A DNA stretch of 11,500 nt, taken from the NCBI GenBank assembly GCA_937899365.1, contig CALBPH010000020.1, forward strand, positions 1-11,500. The letters are read 5' to 3'. Position 1 is the stretch's first letter, and every line of letters begins with the position of its first letter. The notes beneath the pieces are model-generated. The model worked only from the letters and a program-made list of their open reading frames with translations, was not told where the DNA came from and made no database searches. Below are positions 1 through 8,763 of the stretch, piece by piece. Made by a program: the position numbers and the translations under genes. The DNA is from an uncultured Leptolyngbya sp. GTDB taxonomy: Bacteria; Cyanobacteriota; Cyanobacteriia; Phormidesmidales; Phormidesmidaceae.

Positions 1-318
1 AATACGAGCCTGGTTACTAATACAGCTCAGCGCTTTCGAAATACTCAAGGGCAGGGGCAAGCGAATGGTGAAGTTAGTTCCATGCCCTGGTTCAGAATCG
101 ATGGTGATATTACCGCGAATATCGGCCAACGATGTCCTTACCACATCCATGCCAAAGCCCCTGCCGGCAAAGTCATCAGCCTGATCTCGGGTACTAAATC
201 CAGGATGAAACAGCAAATCATACACGTCCAATACCGTCATCGTTTGGACATCTGCTTGCGAAATCAGGCCTTTCTGTAATGCCTTTTGCTTAACAATGTC
301 AGGATCAATGCCCGCACC
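1..318 (-). other. C-terminal CheA segment downstream of the in-frame stop
   Basis: These 106 codons lie in the same frame as the upstream kinase part and contain no stop. They start with GAGIDPDIVKQKALQKGLIS, the second half of the G1 box. FHPGFSTRDQADDFAGRGFG (F box running into G2) and a GHGTNFTIRLPLPLSISKAL stretch follow, which ends the ATP-binding domain and begins the CheW-like P5 domain. Every conserved element of a CheA catalytic domain is present in order, so the coding constraint appears intact or was lost only recently. No start codon with a convincing ribosome binding site was seen just after the stop, so independent translation is unlikely. Confidence 0.85.
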
Positions 319-321
319 TTA
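319..321 (-). other. In-frame TAA stop inside the CheA G1 (DxGxG) box
   Basis: The minus strand reads GGC GAA TAA GGT GCG GGC, where CheA proteins carry DDGAGI or a close variant at the ATP-binding loop. The frame is the same on both sides, so this is a nonsense change or two compensating indels, not a simple frameshift. One substitution would turn CAA (giving E-Q-G-A-G) into TAA. A DNG version (GATAATGG) would need one insertion and one deletion four bases apart. The residue at the usual first Asp of the box is Glu, which is itself unusual. Confidence 0.9.
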
Positions 322-1640
322 TTCGCCGAGAGAAATGTCGGTTTGATTACTTTGATATATAGCGCGTATCGTTTTCACCTTTTCATGTTCCTTGCCTGCC
401 TGCCGGCGCTGTTCAGGGGTTTCAACACCATGGGTAATGGCATTATTTACCAGGTGGGTCATGGGATCGTAGAGCTGCTCTAGGATCATTTTGTCAATTA
501 AGATGTCTCGGCCTTCCACCACCAGGCGAGCCTCTTTGCCACACTTAACAGAAATATCCCGCACCGCTCGGGGCAAGCGCGCTGCCGTCTGGGCAAACTG
601 CACCATGCGCGCCTTATTCAGACCTTCTTGAAGCTGATTGGTCACCTGTCTAAACTGACGGGTAACTTGGTCAGACGACTCAACCGTATAGGCAATATCA
701 GACGCCGATTCGCGGACACGGACAATCAGCTCAATCATTTCTTGGGACAGGGTGTGGAAACCGGTAAATCGGTCCATTTCCAAAGCGTCAAACGATTCCC
801 CCGTCGCGTGGTCCCCGACGATACTGCTGACATTGGGCGCACTAGCAGTCGTCGTTTGATAAGACTGGCGGCTAGAAATCAGGGAGCTTTCCAGTAGGGA
901 GCGCTCATAGAGATCACGCATGCGTTGCCCCACGTCGTTTAACTGCTGCACCTGGAACAATAAATTGTCTAAAAACTGGCGCAGACGCTCTTGATCTTGC
1001 TCTAGGGTGTTGCGGTTAACAACAAGTTCACCCACCAGATTACTCAGGTTGTCCAAATGACTAACCGATACACGCATGGTTTGATCGGTCACCACGCGAC
1101 GGCTCGATAATCGGTTCGAGGTGGGCCGATAAGACGCCGTACTGGATGATGTCGTAGATAACGTTTGATCCGCCTCCTGCAACAGTGCTTCCAGATCCCC
1201 AAACTCATCATCTATATCAGATGCAGCTGATGAGGGCGACGCATCAGGAATCGGACTGTCGGATTTATCTGGTGCATCTAGCAGCGCGTCAAGATCACCG
1301 AATTCATCATTATTATCATCTGCCGTTTCAGCGGCGGCGGCTCCACCCATCTCTGCCGGCAGCTCCGAGAGTAGAGAATCTAAGGGCTCTAAACCGCTAT
1401 TGCCCAAGGCATTGTCAGTCTCTATTGGCTGATCAAGTTCAGCATCCGCCACAGAAGCAGTCTCAGCCACTGCGTCTAATCCAGCCAGCGGGTCGTCGTC
1501 CTCCAGCCCTCCTGACTCTTCGATTGCATTAAAGTCAAGTTCAGGGGCAGCTGGGACCGCTCCCGTCATTCCCATCAACAAATCTAGACTGGTATCGCCG
1601 GCACCTAAATCTGCACGTCCCCCCTCAAAGTCGGCATCGT

Positions 1641-1664
1641 CAGTGACAATGCCAGTGACGATGC
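1641..1664 (-). repeat. 12-bp tandem duplication in the CheA linker
   Basis: Two adjacent 12-base units on the plus strand, CAGTGACAATGC and CAGTGACGATGC, differ at one base. On the coding strand they give GIVTGIVT. This is a small in-frame slippage product within the low-complexity linker. Confidence 0.7.
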
Positions 1665-1875
1665 CGTCGTCCTCTAAGTCCAATAAATCAAAATCAATGT
1701 TGCTAGATGGAGGTTGGCTAATAATATCTGCATCCACGCTGCCGGTTTCTACCGTTGGGCTGTCCATGCCCAAATCAGGGATATCGTCGCCATCCGAGGT
1801 GGTTAACTCTAAGCTTTCTAGAGCATCCAGTTCAGGGATATTATCGGCCCCTGTCTCGGCCTCAATCGCAACATC

Positions 1876-2605
1876 AGCATCACTAAACAGGTCATCTAAC
1901 GTCCCATCGGCTTCAGCATCGTCACTCAACAGCCCCTCTACACTTTCCTCACTAGAAGCAGACGCATCGATCCCTTGGAGCTCAGAAGGTAACTCAACAT
2001 TTTCAGCAGCATCACTGGCAAATAGACCATCTAACCCATCCTCCAAAGGAGCTGTCAGCTGATCTAGTTCAGACTCTGGTTCAGAGGACAACTCAGAACT
2101 CTCGGCGGCATCGCCAAATAGATCATCCAATCCCGCGTCATCTGGGGCCGATTCTATGGCAGCTCCATCCATCTCAGAGAGCAGATCGGCACCCTCAACG
2201 GCATCGCCACCAAACAAACCATCTAACCCCTGATCGTCTAAAGACGTGTCAGCCTCATCAGATTTGTCTGGGTCAGAAGGTAGCTCTAGACCCTCCATAG
2301 GAGCATCGCCAAACAGTCCATCTAATCCACCATCATCCAAAGACGCATCCGTGGCAGACTCATCTGGTTCAGAGGGTAGTAGTTCAGCATCCTCAACAAC
2401 AGCATCACCAAACAAGTCGTCTAAGCCATCTCCATCATCCAAGGGTACGTCCGTGGCAGACTCATCTAGCCCAGAGAGCAGATCGGCATCCTCATTAACG
2501 GCCTCATCACCAAACAGCCCTTCTAAATCATCAGCCGCAACAGGTGTATCAGCCTCGAGCCTAGGGCTCTCAGCCGCATCGTCAAATAGGCTGTCTAAGC
2601 CATCC
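1876..2605 (-). repeat. Degenerate tandem repeat array in the CheA linker (period about 95-103 bases)
   Basis: The plus strand shows variants of GCATCGCCAAACAGNCCATC beginning near 1878, 1916, 2009, 2108, 2203, 2306, 2402, 2503 and 2577. Most spacings are 93-103 bases; two are shorter (38 and 74). On the coding strand each unit is 32-34 residues around a core GLD(D/G)LFGDA, followed by an acidic stretch such as ELLSE-DES-ATD and a run like SLDDG. The units differ at many third positions, so the array is not a fresh duplication. Coding sequence is uninterrupted throughout. Confidence 0.75.
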
Positions 2606-3990
2606 TCTAGAGAAGTTTCGGCCTCAGGCAGGTTTGCCTCAGCTGTCACTTCCTCTAAGGGGATATCTTCCACCGACGCCCACACGTCATCCAAATCCAG
2701 AGCTTCTGCGTCTTCAGCGGTATCTTGAGTAAAGGCACCCAGGTCTAGCGCGGGGGATTTAGACTCTTCTGCTTGATCAGGTTCAGCCCAAATATCGTCT
2801 GATAGGCTTTCTGTCACGGACAAACCTTCGGACTCATTGTCGTCGTCTTGCCCCCAGAGATTGCTGCTCAACGCGTCAGAATCTTCTGCTTTGGCAGCGT
2901 CGGGCGCTGTGTCATCCAGGGTAAAAAATTCATCAAATTCGGACTGCTCTGAAGCTGCTCCAGCCCCACCTGAACCGTCAGCATCTGCTGAACCAGCATC
3001 AAAAAAACTATCTGCCGACAGGTCTACACCGTCCGAGCTATCGCCCAGTAAATCATCTAAATTGTCAACGTCTTGAGCAATATCAGGGGCATCAAAGGCT
3101 AAATCGAGATCTGCTGCCACAGGCTCATCATCCGTCGCAGAGTTGGTTAGGGCATCAAGTTCGCCCAAGCTATCAGACAGATCTACAGACTCACTCTCAC
3201 CGTCAGACGGCTCTAAATCACCGAACAGATCATCAACACTGGCCGAGGTGTCAGCCACAGCAACATCTCCAAAGAGACTGTCCATGGAAGCAATATTTTC
3301 AGACGAGGCAGACTCGATACTGTCGGCTATGTCTGACTGACCGCTCCCTGAACCGCCATCTGTGATGTTCAAGTTCTGAACCGTGTCTGTGGTGTCACCA
3401 AATAGGTCAGCCAGTTCATTGCCCGACTCAAAATCATTGGAGCTAGCGTCTAGGTCAGAGGAATCATCATTGAGCAGATCCTCAAAGTCGGGAGAGATAT
3501 CAATATCGAGGGATTCGGCCGGAGCAGCCCCTTCAGTAATGGGCACATCTTCCTCTTGCCAGTCACTATCTAGAGCACTTCCTCCAGTTTCAAAGAGATC
3601 GGCCAAACTAGTTAGTTCGGCGGCACCGACCTCTGGACCAGAAGGGGAGGTGGCGGCATCGTTGAGTAACTCATCTAAGGAGAGCCCATCATCGGTATCC
3701 GATGGTGACGTTTCTAGGGCATCGAAGGATAGATCGGGCTCCAGGGCAGCCAGATCATCAATATCAGTATCAGTGGTTACGTCACTGTCTAAATCATTGT
3801 CTGCAAACAGAGAGTCGTCTGAAAATAGGGAGTCTAGATCATCGGTCGCTTCCACCGCATCTCCTTTCGCAGCCAATGTCTGCAGGGTTTGGGAGAGGGC
3901 TATTTCAGGTTCACGACCGGCTAAAACCAGGTCCTGGGCTTTTTTAATCTCTTTAATGAGAACTGGGGCTAGGGTGCGATAGTCATTGTT

Positions 3991-3998
3991 GCGATCGC
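3991..3998. repeat. HIP1 octamer GCGATCGC
   Basis: One copy of the palindrome GCGATCGC lies inside cheA. This octamer is greatly over-represented in many cyanobacterial genomes. A single copy is only supporting evidence for the lineage. Confidence 0.6.
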
Positions 3999-4704
3999 AC
4001 ACCGCCCAGCGACCATGCTTAACCAAATTCATCCAGGTGGGCAAATTAAACTGCTCACCAAACCGCTCTAACAATTGACAGCAGCCCTCTAACGCTGCCC
4101 GACTTTCCTCCGTATCAGCCTGTTTAAAGCGAGCCAGCATTTCCCTTAACGCAGCGGAGACATCACTGCTAAACACCAGCTTTAAAGCACTTTCTTCAAC
4201 CGGCTGCGGCGAGGTGGTGGTGGTAAAGATAACCGGTGCAGCCGCCGCCAACGGCACATCATTCGGATCAGCCTCAGATACCAGCTTATCTAGATGCTCC
4301 TGTAGCTGCTGAAATACAGGCTCCACCCCAGTCATAATACTTTGCTCTTTTTCCTCAGTCAGACCAAACGGTCCCTGCAGCTGTTCGAGCAGTTCTTGCA
4401 ACGCGTCAAACACCCGCAAAAACATAGACTCCAAAGAACGGTCTACCTTAATCGGGGCCTCTTTCAGAAGCTTAAAATAATCCTCCATCCGGTGGGATGT
4501 ACGCTGCATGCTTTCGATGCCTAGCATAGCCGCTCCCCCTTTCACGGAGTGGGCAGCCCGAAACACCTCATTCGCCATCTCTGGATTGCCAATGGTTGCC
4601 TGAAGATTTAGCAGCCCCTGCTCAATCGTATTGAGATGATCTTTAGCTTCTTCAATGAAGTAGCCCAATATACGCTGTTGTTGTTCAGGCAGCATCACCC
4701 TTGT

Positions 4705-4710
4705 CTCCTA
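4705..4710 (-). promoter_or_regulatory. Ribosome binding site of cheA (TAGGAG)
   Basis: TAGGAG on the minus strand lies 6 bases before a GTG (4698-4696) and 9 bases before the immediately following ATG (4695-4693). Both could serve as start; the two products differ by one Met. The 9-base spacing and the ATG favour the second. Confidence 0.6.
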
Positions 4711-4865
4711 GATGAAATCGAAATATTAGGCCAGTGCTTCAATTACGTGATGGCAGTTGGCATCGTCCCTTAACATGCTGATATTAGACACCTTGACTCA
4801 AATCGACCCAGCTCAAACCAAACCCTTTATCCTGAACGCTGAGGCTGCAGGCAGTGTCAACCACA

Positions 4866-7784
4866 CTAAGTCTTCTCACCCTCCACCTTAAAGCGTTCCA
4901 CCGACGTCAGCAGATCGCGAGCCACACCCACCAGATTTTGCAAAGAGCCCGATACCCGCTGAGATTCTTGGGACGTTTCTTGGGCGGTTAATTCAACCGA
5001 TTGCATAACCTGAGCCACAGCTCGGGAAGTTTCCGTCTGCTCAACCGTATCAGCCGTAATCGAACGCACCAACACAGCAATACGATTAGACACCTGGATA
5101 ATATCCTCCAGGGAGCGTTTTGCCTGTTCTGCCAGCCGCGTCCCCTCAATGACCTGCTGGGTGCCCTCTTCCATCGCCGTCATTACACCGCTGGTCTCAC
5201 CCTGAATTTGCAGAACGATTTGCTCAATCTCCTTTGATGCCTTAGCCGCTCGATCAGCCAGCTGACGCACCTCATCCGCCACAATGGCAAATCCTCGTCC
5301 AGCCTCACCGGCCCGAGCCGCCTCAATACTGGCATTGAGTGCTAACAAGTTAGTTCGAGACGCAATCTGCGAAATCAAGGCCACAATCTTAGAAATTTCC
5401 TGGGAAGATTCAGCCAAACGCTTCACCTTGCGAGTGGTTTCAGCCACCGTCTCTCGAATTTCCAAAATACCGGCCACGGTGCGTTCCACCGCTTCACCAC
5501 CTCGCAGGGCCGTCGCCGATGCCGAACGAGCCACTTCTTCAGCTTCTCGGGCACTGTCTGCCACCCGCTGAATCGACTCAGTCATAACCTGAACAGAATT
5601 TAGCGTAACGGCTAATTCCTCAGCCTGACGCAGGGCATCCGCCGACAGACTACGAGCAAACATCTCATTGTCAGAGGAACTTTTGGTCACCTGCAAGGCA
5701 GCCGCACTTACCTGCTGAACAATTTCCCGCAGATTCTGAATGGTTAAATTAAACGAGTCAGCAACGGCTCCCAATACGTCAGCTGTCACCTCGGCTTGAA
5801 CTGTCAAATCACCACGGGCAGCTCCTTCTACATCGTCTAACAGCCGAATCACCTGACGCTGTAGGTCCTCCTTAGCCTGCTCTTGCTCCTGAGCCTTACG
5901 CTGGGCCTCACTTGTGGTAGTCAAAATCACCCGAGCCATCTGATTAAATCCGGTAGCCAGCTGCCCCAAATCATCGCTAGAGTAAGCGGTTGCCCGCGCA
6001 TTTAGATCCCCTTGGGACACCAGATCAAACTGCTGCTGCAAATTGTCAATTGAGCGCTTGGCCTGCCGATCAATCAAAAAACCCAACCCCAAGACCGACA
6101 AGAAGCTAGCCACACCTGCCGCACCTCCCATAACCGCAGGGCGGACCCGCGCAATTAGAGTACGGTCTTGATCAGAAACCTCATTAGAGAGACTACCGAG
6201 GGTAGCTGAATTCACCCCAGCGACCACAATCACGGGCACCAAACTCGCCACACCCGCCATAATCAATCGCTTAGTTGCCAGAGGTGCATTACTCAGCCAA
6301 CTAAAGACACCCTCATCCTCCACTTCGGCAACAACGGGCGGGGACTCATCACCCTGGGTAAACGAGGGCAGCTGATCGGCAGTTTCAATGCTGAAAATGT
6401 CATCGTCCCCAATGATGGCTTGGTCATCATCCTCAACCAAGCTAAATCCAGAACCACCGCGAGTTTCAGGATCTTCAGAGAATATCCCTTCTGAATTCAC
6501 CGAAGGCTCCGTAAACTCAGTCGACCCCTCAGACAGATCAAACTCTGGCAGGCTTCCTAAATCATCAAACTCGTCAAACTCATCAAGGAAGTCAATATCC
6601 CCTCCCGGCTGACTTTCCAAACGATCCATGGTGTCGACACCGGGAAACGTCTGGTCGCCAGCGGGAAACGTCTGGTCGCCAATGTCATCATCCACCAGGT
6701 CATCTGGGGCAGCCTCAAGCCCGGACAGTGTAGAAGCCTCTTCAAATTCCTGAAAGTCACCTATAGGTATGTCATCGACTGGGATATCACCCTCAGGCTC
6801 CATCATAAAGAGGGTTTTATCTTCAGGCTCCTCCAACAGGTCCGACAGGTTTGACTCCAGAGGTGGGGGGCTATCAACAGCTGGAACACTACTTCCTGTC
6901 TCCAGAAAATCATCCATTCCAGGGAAATCCCCTAACCCATCCTCAGCATCGTCTCCAGACGGAAAGGCCTGATCAAAATCATCTTGGTCAAACTGTGACA
7001 GCTCTTGGGCCGATGAGGAGGGCCCATCTCGTACAACACTGTCGAGGGTAATATCTTCTTCTTCAGACGATTCAACCAGACCTTCTAGACTGCTATCTGC
7101 AAAGGGATCTAGCAGCTCAGCATTCCCTAAATCGCCACCAACCGAGAGATCACCAATCGAGAACGGATCGTCATTATCTAAATCTAAGTCAATATCAGCA
7201 TCACCAGAGGTGCTTTCATAATCGGCAGTAGCATTAAACGGATTGGCCGTGGCCTCACCACTCAGATCATAGCTATCGTCATTGGTGATGGCAGTTTGGT
7301 CTACAGCACTCACATCTGTTGGCGGGTCTACGACCGATGACGAATCAGCTTGAACACTGGCACCGTCGGCACCTTCAAAGGACAGATCTAATCCAGCACT
7401 TAAATCATCGCCCTCTTCACCCATGTCTCCATAGAGTTCTATGGAATCAAACAATCCGTCTGCCGTAATCTCTTCAATGCCGTTATCATCGACCTGTCCC
7501 TGCCCAACATCCATCTGTTCAGCGTAGGTAAGACCGTTATTGGCGTAGTTTACGAATTCAGGATCGGAGGTTAAATCCAGTACGGACTTGTACTGAGTAC
7601 GGGCCACGTCATAAGTACTGAGACCGTAGCAATAGATGTGGCCCTTAAGTAGGAGCACATTCGGATCGCTCGGGTAGCTTTCTGCTAGTTGCTCAATAAT
7701 GTCAGCAGCCTGTTCATAACTGCCCTGCATGTATGCACGCTCTGCCGCTTGATAGGTTTGAGCGTAATCTATACCCGATGCCAT
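4866..7784 (-). CDS. hmpD: Methyl-accepting chemotaxis protein (HmpD/PilJ type) with TPR-like N-terminus and long acidic linker
   Basis: Chemoreceptor of the pilus motility pathway, 972 residues. Residues 7-90 look like TPR helices (YQAAERAYMQGSYEQAADII and a second pair). Residues about 95-495 are acidic and low in complexity. Two membrane segments follow, about 507-527 and 549-571, separated by only about 20 residues, so there is no real extracytoplasmic sensor domain. HAMP domains are seen at about 572-624 and 645-695. The signalling domain ends the protein, with the conserved hairpin TNLLALNASIEAARAGEAGR at 811-830 followed by GFAIVADEVRQLADRA, where CheA and CheW bind. No GAF or phytochrome-like chromophore domain is present, so it resembles PilJ/HmpD rather than the PixJ photoreceptor. 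The start is supported by AGGAGA six bases upstream; it ends in TAG. It lies 50 bases after cheW and about 170 bases before cheA, consistent with one operon. Confidence 0.93.
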   Translation of the reverse strand: MASGIDYAQTYQAAERAYMQGSYEQAADIIEQLAESYPSDPNVLLLKGHIYCYGLSTYDVARTQYKSVLDLTSDPEFVNYANNGLTYAEQMDVGQGQVDDNGIEEITADGLFDSIELYGDMGEEGDDLSAGLDLSFEGADGASVQADSSSVVDPPTDVSAVDQTAITNDDSYDLSGEATANPFNATADYESTSGDADIDLDLDNDDPFSIGDLSVGGDLGNAELLDPFADSSLEGLVESSEEEDITLDSVVRDGPSSSAQELSQFDQDDFDQAFPSGDDAEDGLGDFPGMDDFLETGSSVPAVDSPPPLESNLSDLLEEPEDKTLFMMEPEGDIPVDDIPIGDFQEFEEASTLSGLEAAPDDLVDDDIGDQTFPAGDQTFPGVDTMDRLESQPGGDIDFLDEFDEFDDLGSLPEFDLSEGSTEFTEPSVNSEGIFSEDPETRGGSGFSLVEDDDQAIIGDDDIFSIETADQLPSFTQGDESPPVVAEVEDEGVFSWLSNAPLATKRLIMAGVASLVPVIVVAGVNSATLGSLSNEVSDQDRTLIARVRPAVMGGAAGVASFLSVLGLGFLIDRQAKRSIDNLQQQFDLVSQGDLNARATAYSSDDLGQLATGFNQMARVILTTTSEAQRKAQEQEQAKEDLQRQVIRLLDDVEGAARGDLTVQAEVTADVLGAVADSFNLTIQNLREIVQQVSAAALQVTKSSSDNEMFARSLSADALRQAEELAVTLNSVQVMTESIQRVADSAREAEEVARSASATALRGGEAVERTVAGILEIRETVAETTRKVKRLAESSQEISKIVALISQIASRTNLLALNASIEAARAGEAGRGFAIVADEVRQLADRAAKASKEIEQIVLQIQGETSGVMTAMEEGTQQVIEGTRLAEQAKRSLEDIIQVSNRIAVLVRSITADTVEQTETSRAVAQVMQSVELTAQETSQESQRVSGSLQNLVGVARDLLTSVERFKVEGEKT
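6641..6681 (-). repeat. 21-bp tandem duplication in the chemoreceptor linker
   Basis: A 20-base block beginning CGGGAAACGTCTGG occurs at 6641-6660 and again, identically, at 6662-6681, giving a period of 21 bases. It encodes two heptapeptides, GDQTFPA and GDQTFPG (residues about 369-382). Near-perfect identity points to recent replication slippage, in frame, in a region that tolerates length change. Confidence 0.85.
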
Positions 7785-7834
7785 CTGTATTCTCCTGCCA
7801 GTCTAAACATCTCCATCTTGTCGAACCCGTTAAC

Positions 7835-8365
7835 CTAAGCAGCCCAGCGCGCTGAACGTAATATGGCGACATGGTCGAGTAGACGCAATGAGCTATCCCC
7901 ATTGGCACCCAACACCCACTCGCCCCTTAGGAAAGGTGCCATCGTATCGGAATAGTCACGAGACATTTTCATACGTTCTGCATCCAGCCAATCTGTACCA
8001 ACTATCTGATTAACGGCTAAGCCTAACATAGTCCCCTGATGTTCAACAGCGATCACTGGAATTTCAGCCCTATCAGTATTCATTGGTTGAGAATAACCAA
8101 GAAACTGACCTAGATCAGCCACCCAAATCACCCGTCCTTGTTCATTTAAGGTACCAAGCAAAAGCGGAGATACGTTGGGCACAGGGGTAATTCGATCGGG
8201 AGGATTTTCAATGATGCGGCGAATTCCAATGGCAGGCAGGGCAAATTCGTCACCGGAGCCCACGTAAAAGCGCAAGTGGAGTTCACCATCAGGTGTTTCA
8301 ATTTCCTGTAGTTCAGGGGCCTGATCCTGCCCTGCTCCGGTTTGAAAGTCTGGATTACCTACCAT
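7835..8365 (-). CDS. hmpC: CheW-type adaptor protein (HmpC/PilI)
   Basis: A 176-residue soluble protein consisting of one CheW domain, preceded by about 25 variable residues. It couples the receptor hairpin to the CheA P5 domain in the signalling array. The family pattern is visible as LHLRFYVGSGDEFALPAIGI, then IIENPPDRITPVPNVSPLLLG, a GTLNEQGRVIWVADLGQFLG stretch (the conserved G-x-h-x-x-R-G-x-h-h-P-h-h-D-L region, here in its cyanobacterial form with Asn-Glu-Gln-Gly), and a C-terminal LRLLDHVAIL. The length is normal for the family. AGGTG lies about 10 bases before the ATG; the gene ends in TAG. It sits 32 bases downstream of the CheY-like gene and 50 bases upstream of the receptor gene. 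Confidence 0.93.
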   Translation of the reverse strand: MVGNPDFQTGAGQDQAPELQEIETPDGELHLRFYVGSGDEFALPAIGIRRIIENPPDRITPVPNVSPLLLGTLNEQGRVIWVADLGQFLGYSQPMNTDRAEIPVIAVEHQGTMLGLAVNQIVGTDWLDAERMKMSRDYSDTMAPFLRGEWVLGANGDSSLRLLDHVAILRSARWAA

Positions 8366-8397
8366 CGGCCTGTGTCACCTCACAAATCATTGGCATT

Positions 8398-8763
8398 TCA
8401 ATCGCGTAGCAGCTGTTTGACCGTACCCACCAACTCAGTAGGCTGAAATGGCTTGGCAATATAAGCATCAGCCCCTTGTTTCATCCCCCAATAACGGTCA
8501 AACTCCTCTCCTTTAGAAGAACACAGTACAACAGGTAGATTTTGAGTGGCTGGATCAGACTTAATTCGCCTACAGACTTCGTAACCATTCATGCGGGGCA
8601 TGACAATATCTAAAACGACTAAATCAGGTAGATCGCCCTGGATATAATCCAATGCCTCAACACCATCGCTAGCAACGGTAACTTTAAGACCATTACCCTT
8701 TAATAGGTCAATAATCATTTCTCGCTGAGCAACACTGTCTTCCACCACTAAAACCGTACTCAT
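8398..8763 (-). CDS. hmpB: Stand-alone CheY-like response regulator (HmpB/PilH)
   Basis: A 121-residue single receiver domain with no output domain. The acidic pocket is Glu8-Asp9, the phospho-acceptor is Asp52 in VVLDIVMPRMNG, the switch residue is Ser82, and the conserved lysine is Lys104 in AKPF. All residues needed for phosphotransfer and Mg binding are present, with Glu for the first acidic residue. The segment CSSKGEEFDRYWGMKQGADA is typical, as far as I recall, of cyanobacterial PilH/HmpB proteins. It should receive phosphate from CheA and act as motility output or phosphate sink. The ribosome binding site is weak (only AGG very close to the ATG). It ends in TGA. The long gap upstream may hold its own promoter. 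Confidence 0.93.
   Translation of the reverse strand: MSTVLVVEDSVAQREMIIDLLKGNGLKVTVASDGVEALDYIQGDLPDLVVLDIVMPRMNGYEVCRRIKSDPATQNLPVVLCSSKGEEFDRYWGMKQGADAYIAKPFQPTELVGTVKQLLRD

Larger units (their letters stand above)
1..4695 (-). pseudogene. hmpE: CheA-type histidine kinase of the pilus motility cluster, interrupted by an in-frame stop; 3' end outside the window
   Basis: This is the central kinase of the chemotaxis-like pathway. It should autophosphorylate on an HPt histidine and pass phosphate to the CheY-like regulators encoded upstream. Domains in order: an N-terminal HPt (P1) of about 110 residues with AAHSVKGGAAMLG, phospho-acceptor His49 counted from the ATG; a second helical part (about 165-275) without an HPt motif; an acidic, low-complexity linker (about 281-1200); a P3 dimerisation domain starting near MRVSVSHLDNLSNLVGELV (about 1207); and the ATPase domain with N box HLVNNAITHGVE (about 1410). 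An in-frame TAA at 319-321 then falls in the G1 box (ISLGE-stop-GAGIDP). The frame stays open to base 1 and encodes the F and G2 boxes. ATG at 4693-4695 is preferred over the adjacent GTG at 4696-4698; TAGGAG lies 9 bases upstream of the ATG. The rest of P5, and perhaps a receiver domain, lies outside. It may be a true pseudogene or a sequence error. Confidence 0.85.

Noticed and set aside
82..279. Plus-strand open frame of 65 codons opposite the CheA C-terminal segment.
   Set aside because: The minus strand here encodes conserved F and G2 kinase boxes, so the plus-strand frame is a shadow.
1643..3982. Several Ser-rich open frames on the plus strand within the CheA linker (e.g. 3383-3982, 2246-2728, 1643-2062).
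   Set aside because: They are antisense to a clearly coding frame. The Asp/Ser/Leu codons of the linker rarely give stops in that antisense frame, and the products are low-complexity Ser/Pro-rich with no family resemblance.
1..4695. Reading the long CheA linker with its repeats as a separate RTX-like or adhesin gene.
   Set aside because: The frame is continuous from the HPt domain through the linker into the P3 and ATPase domains, so it is one kinase gene.
7714..7908. Minus-strand open frame overlapping the cheW end and the receptor start.
   Set aside because: It overlaps two well-supported genes in another frame and has no recognisable content.
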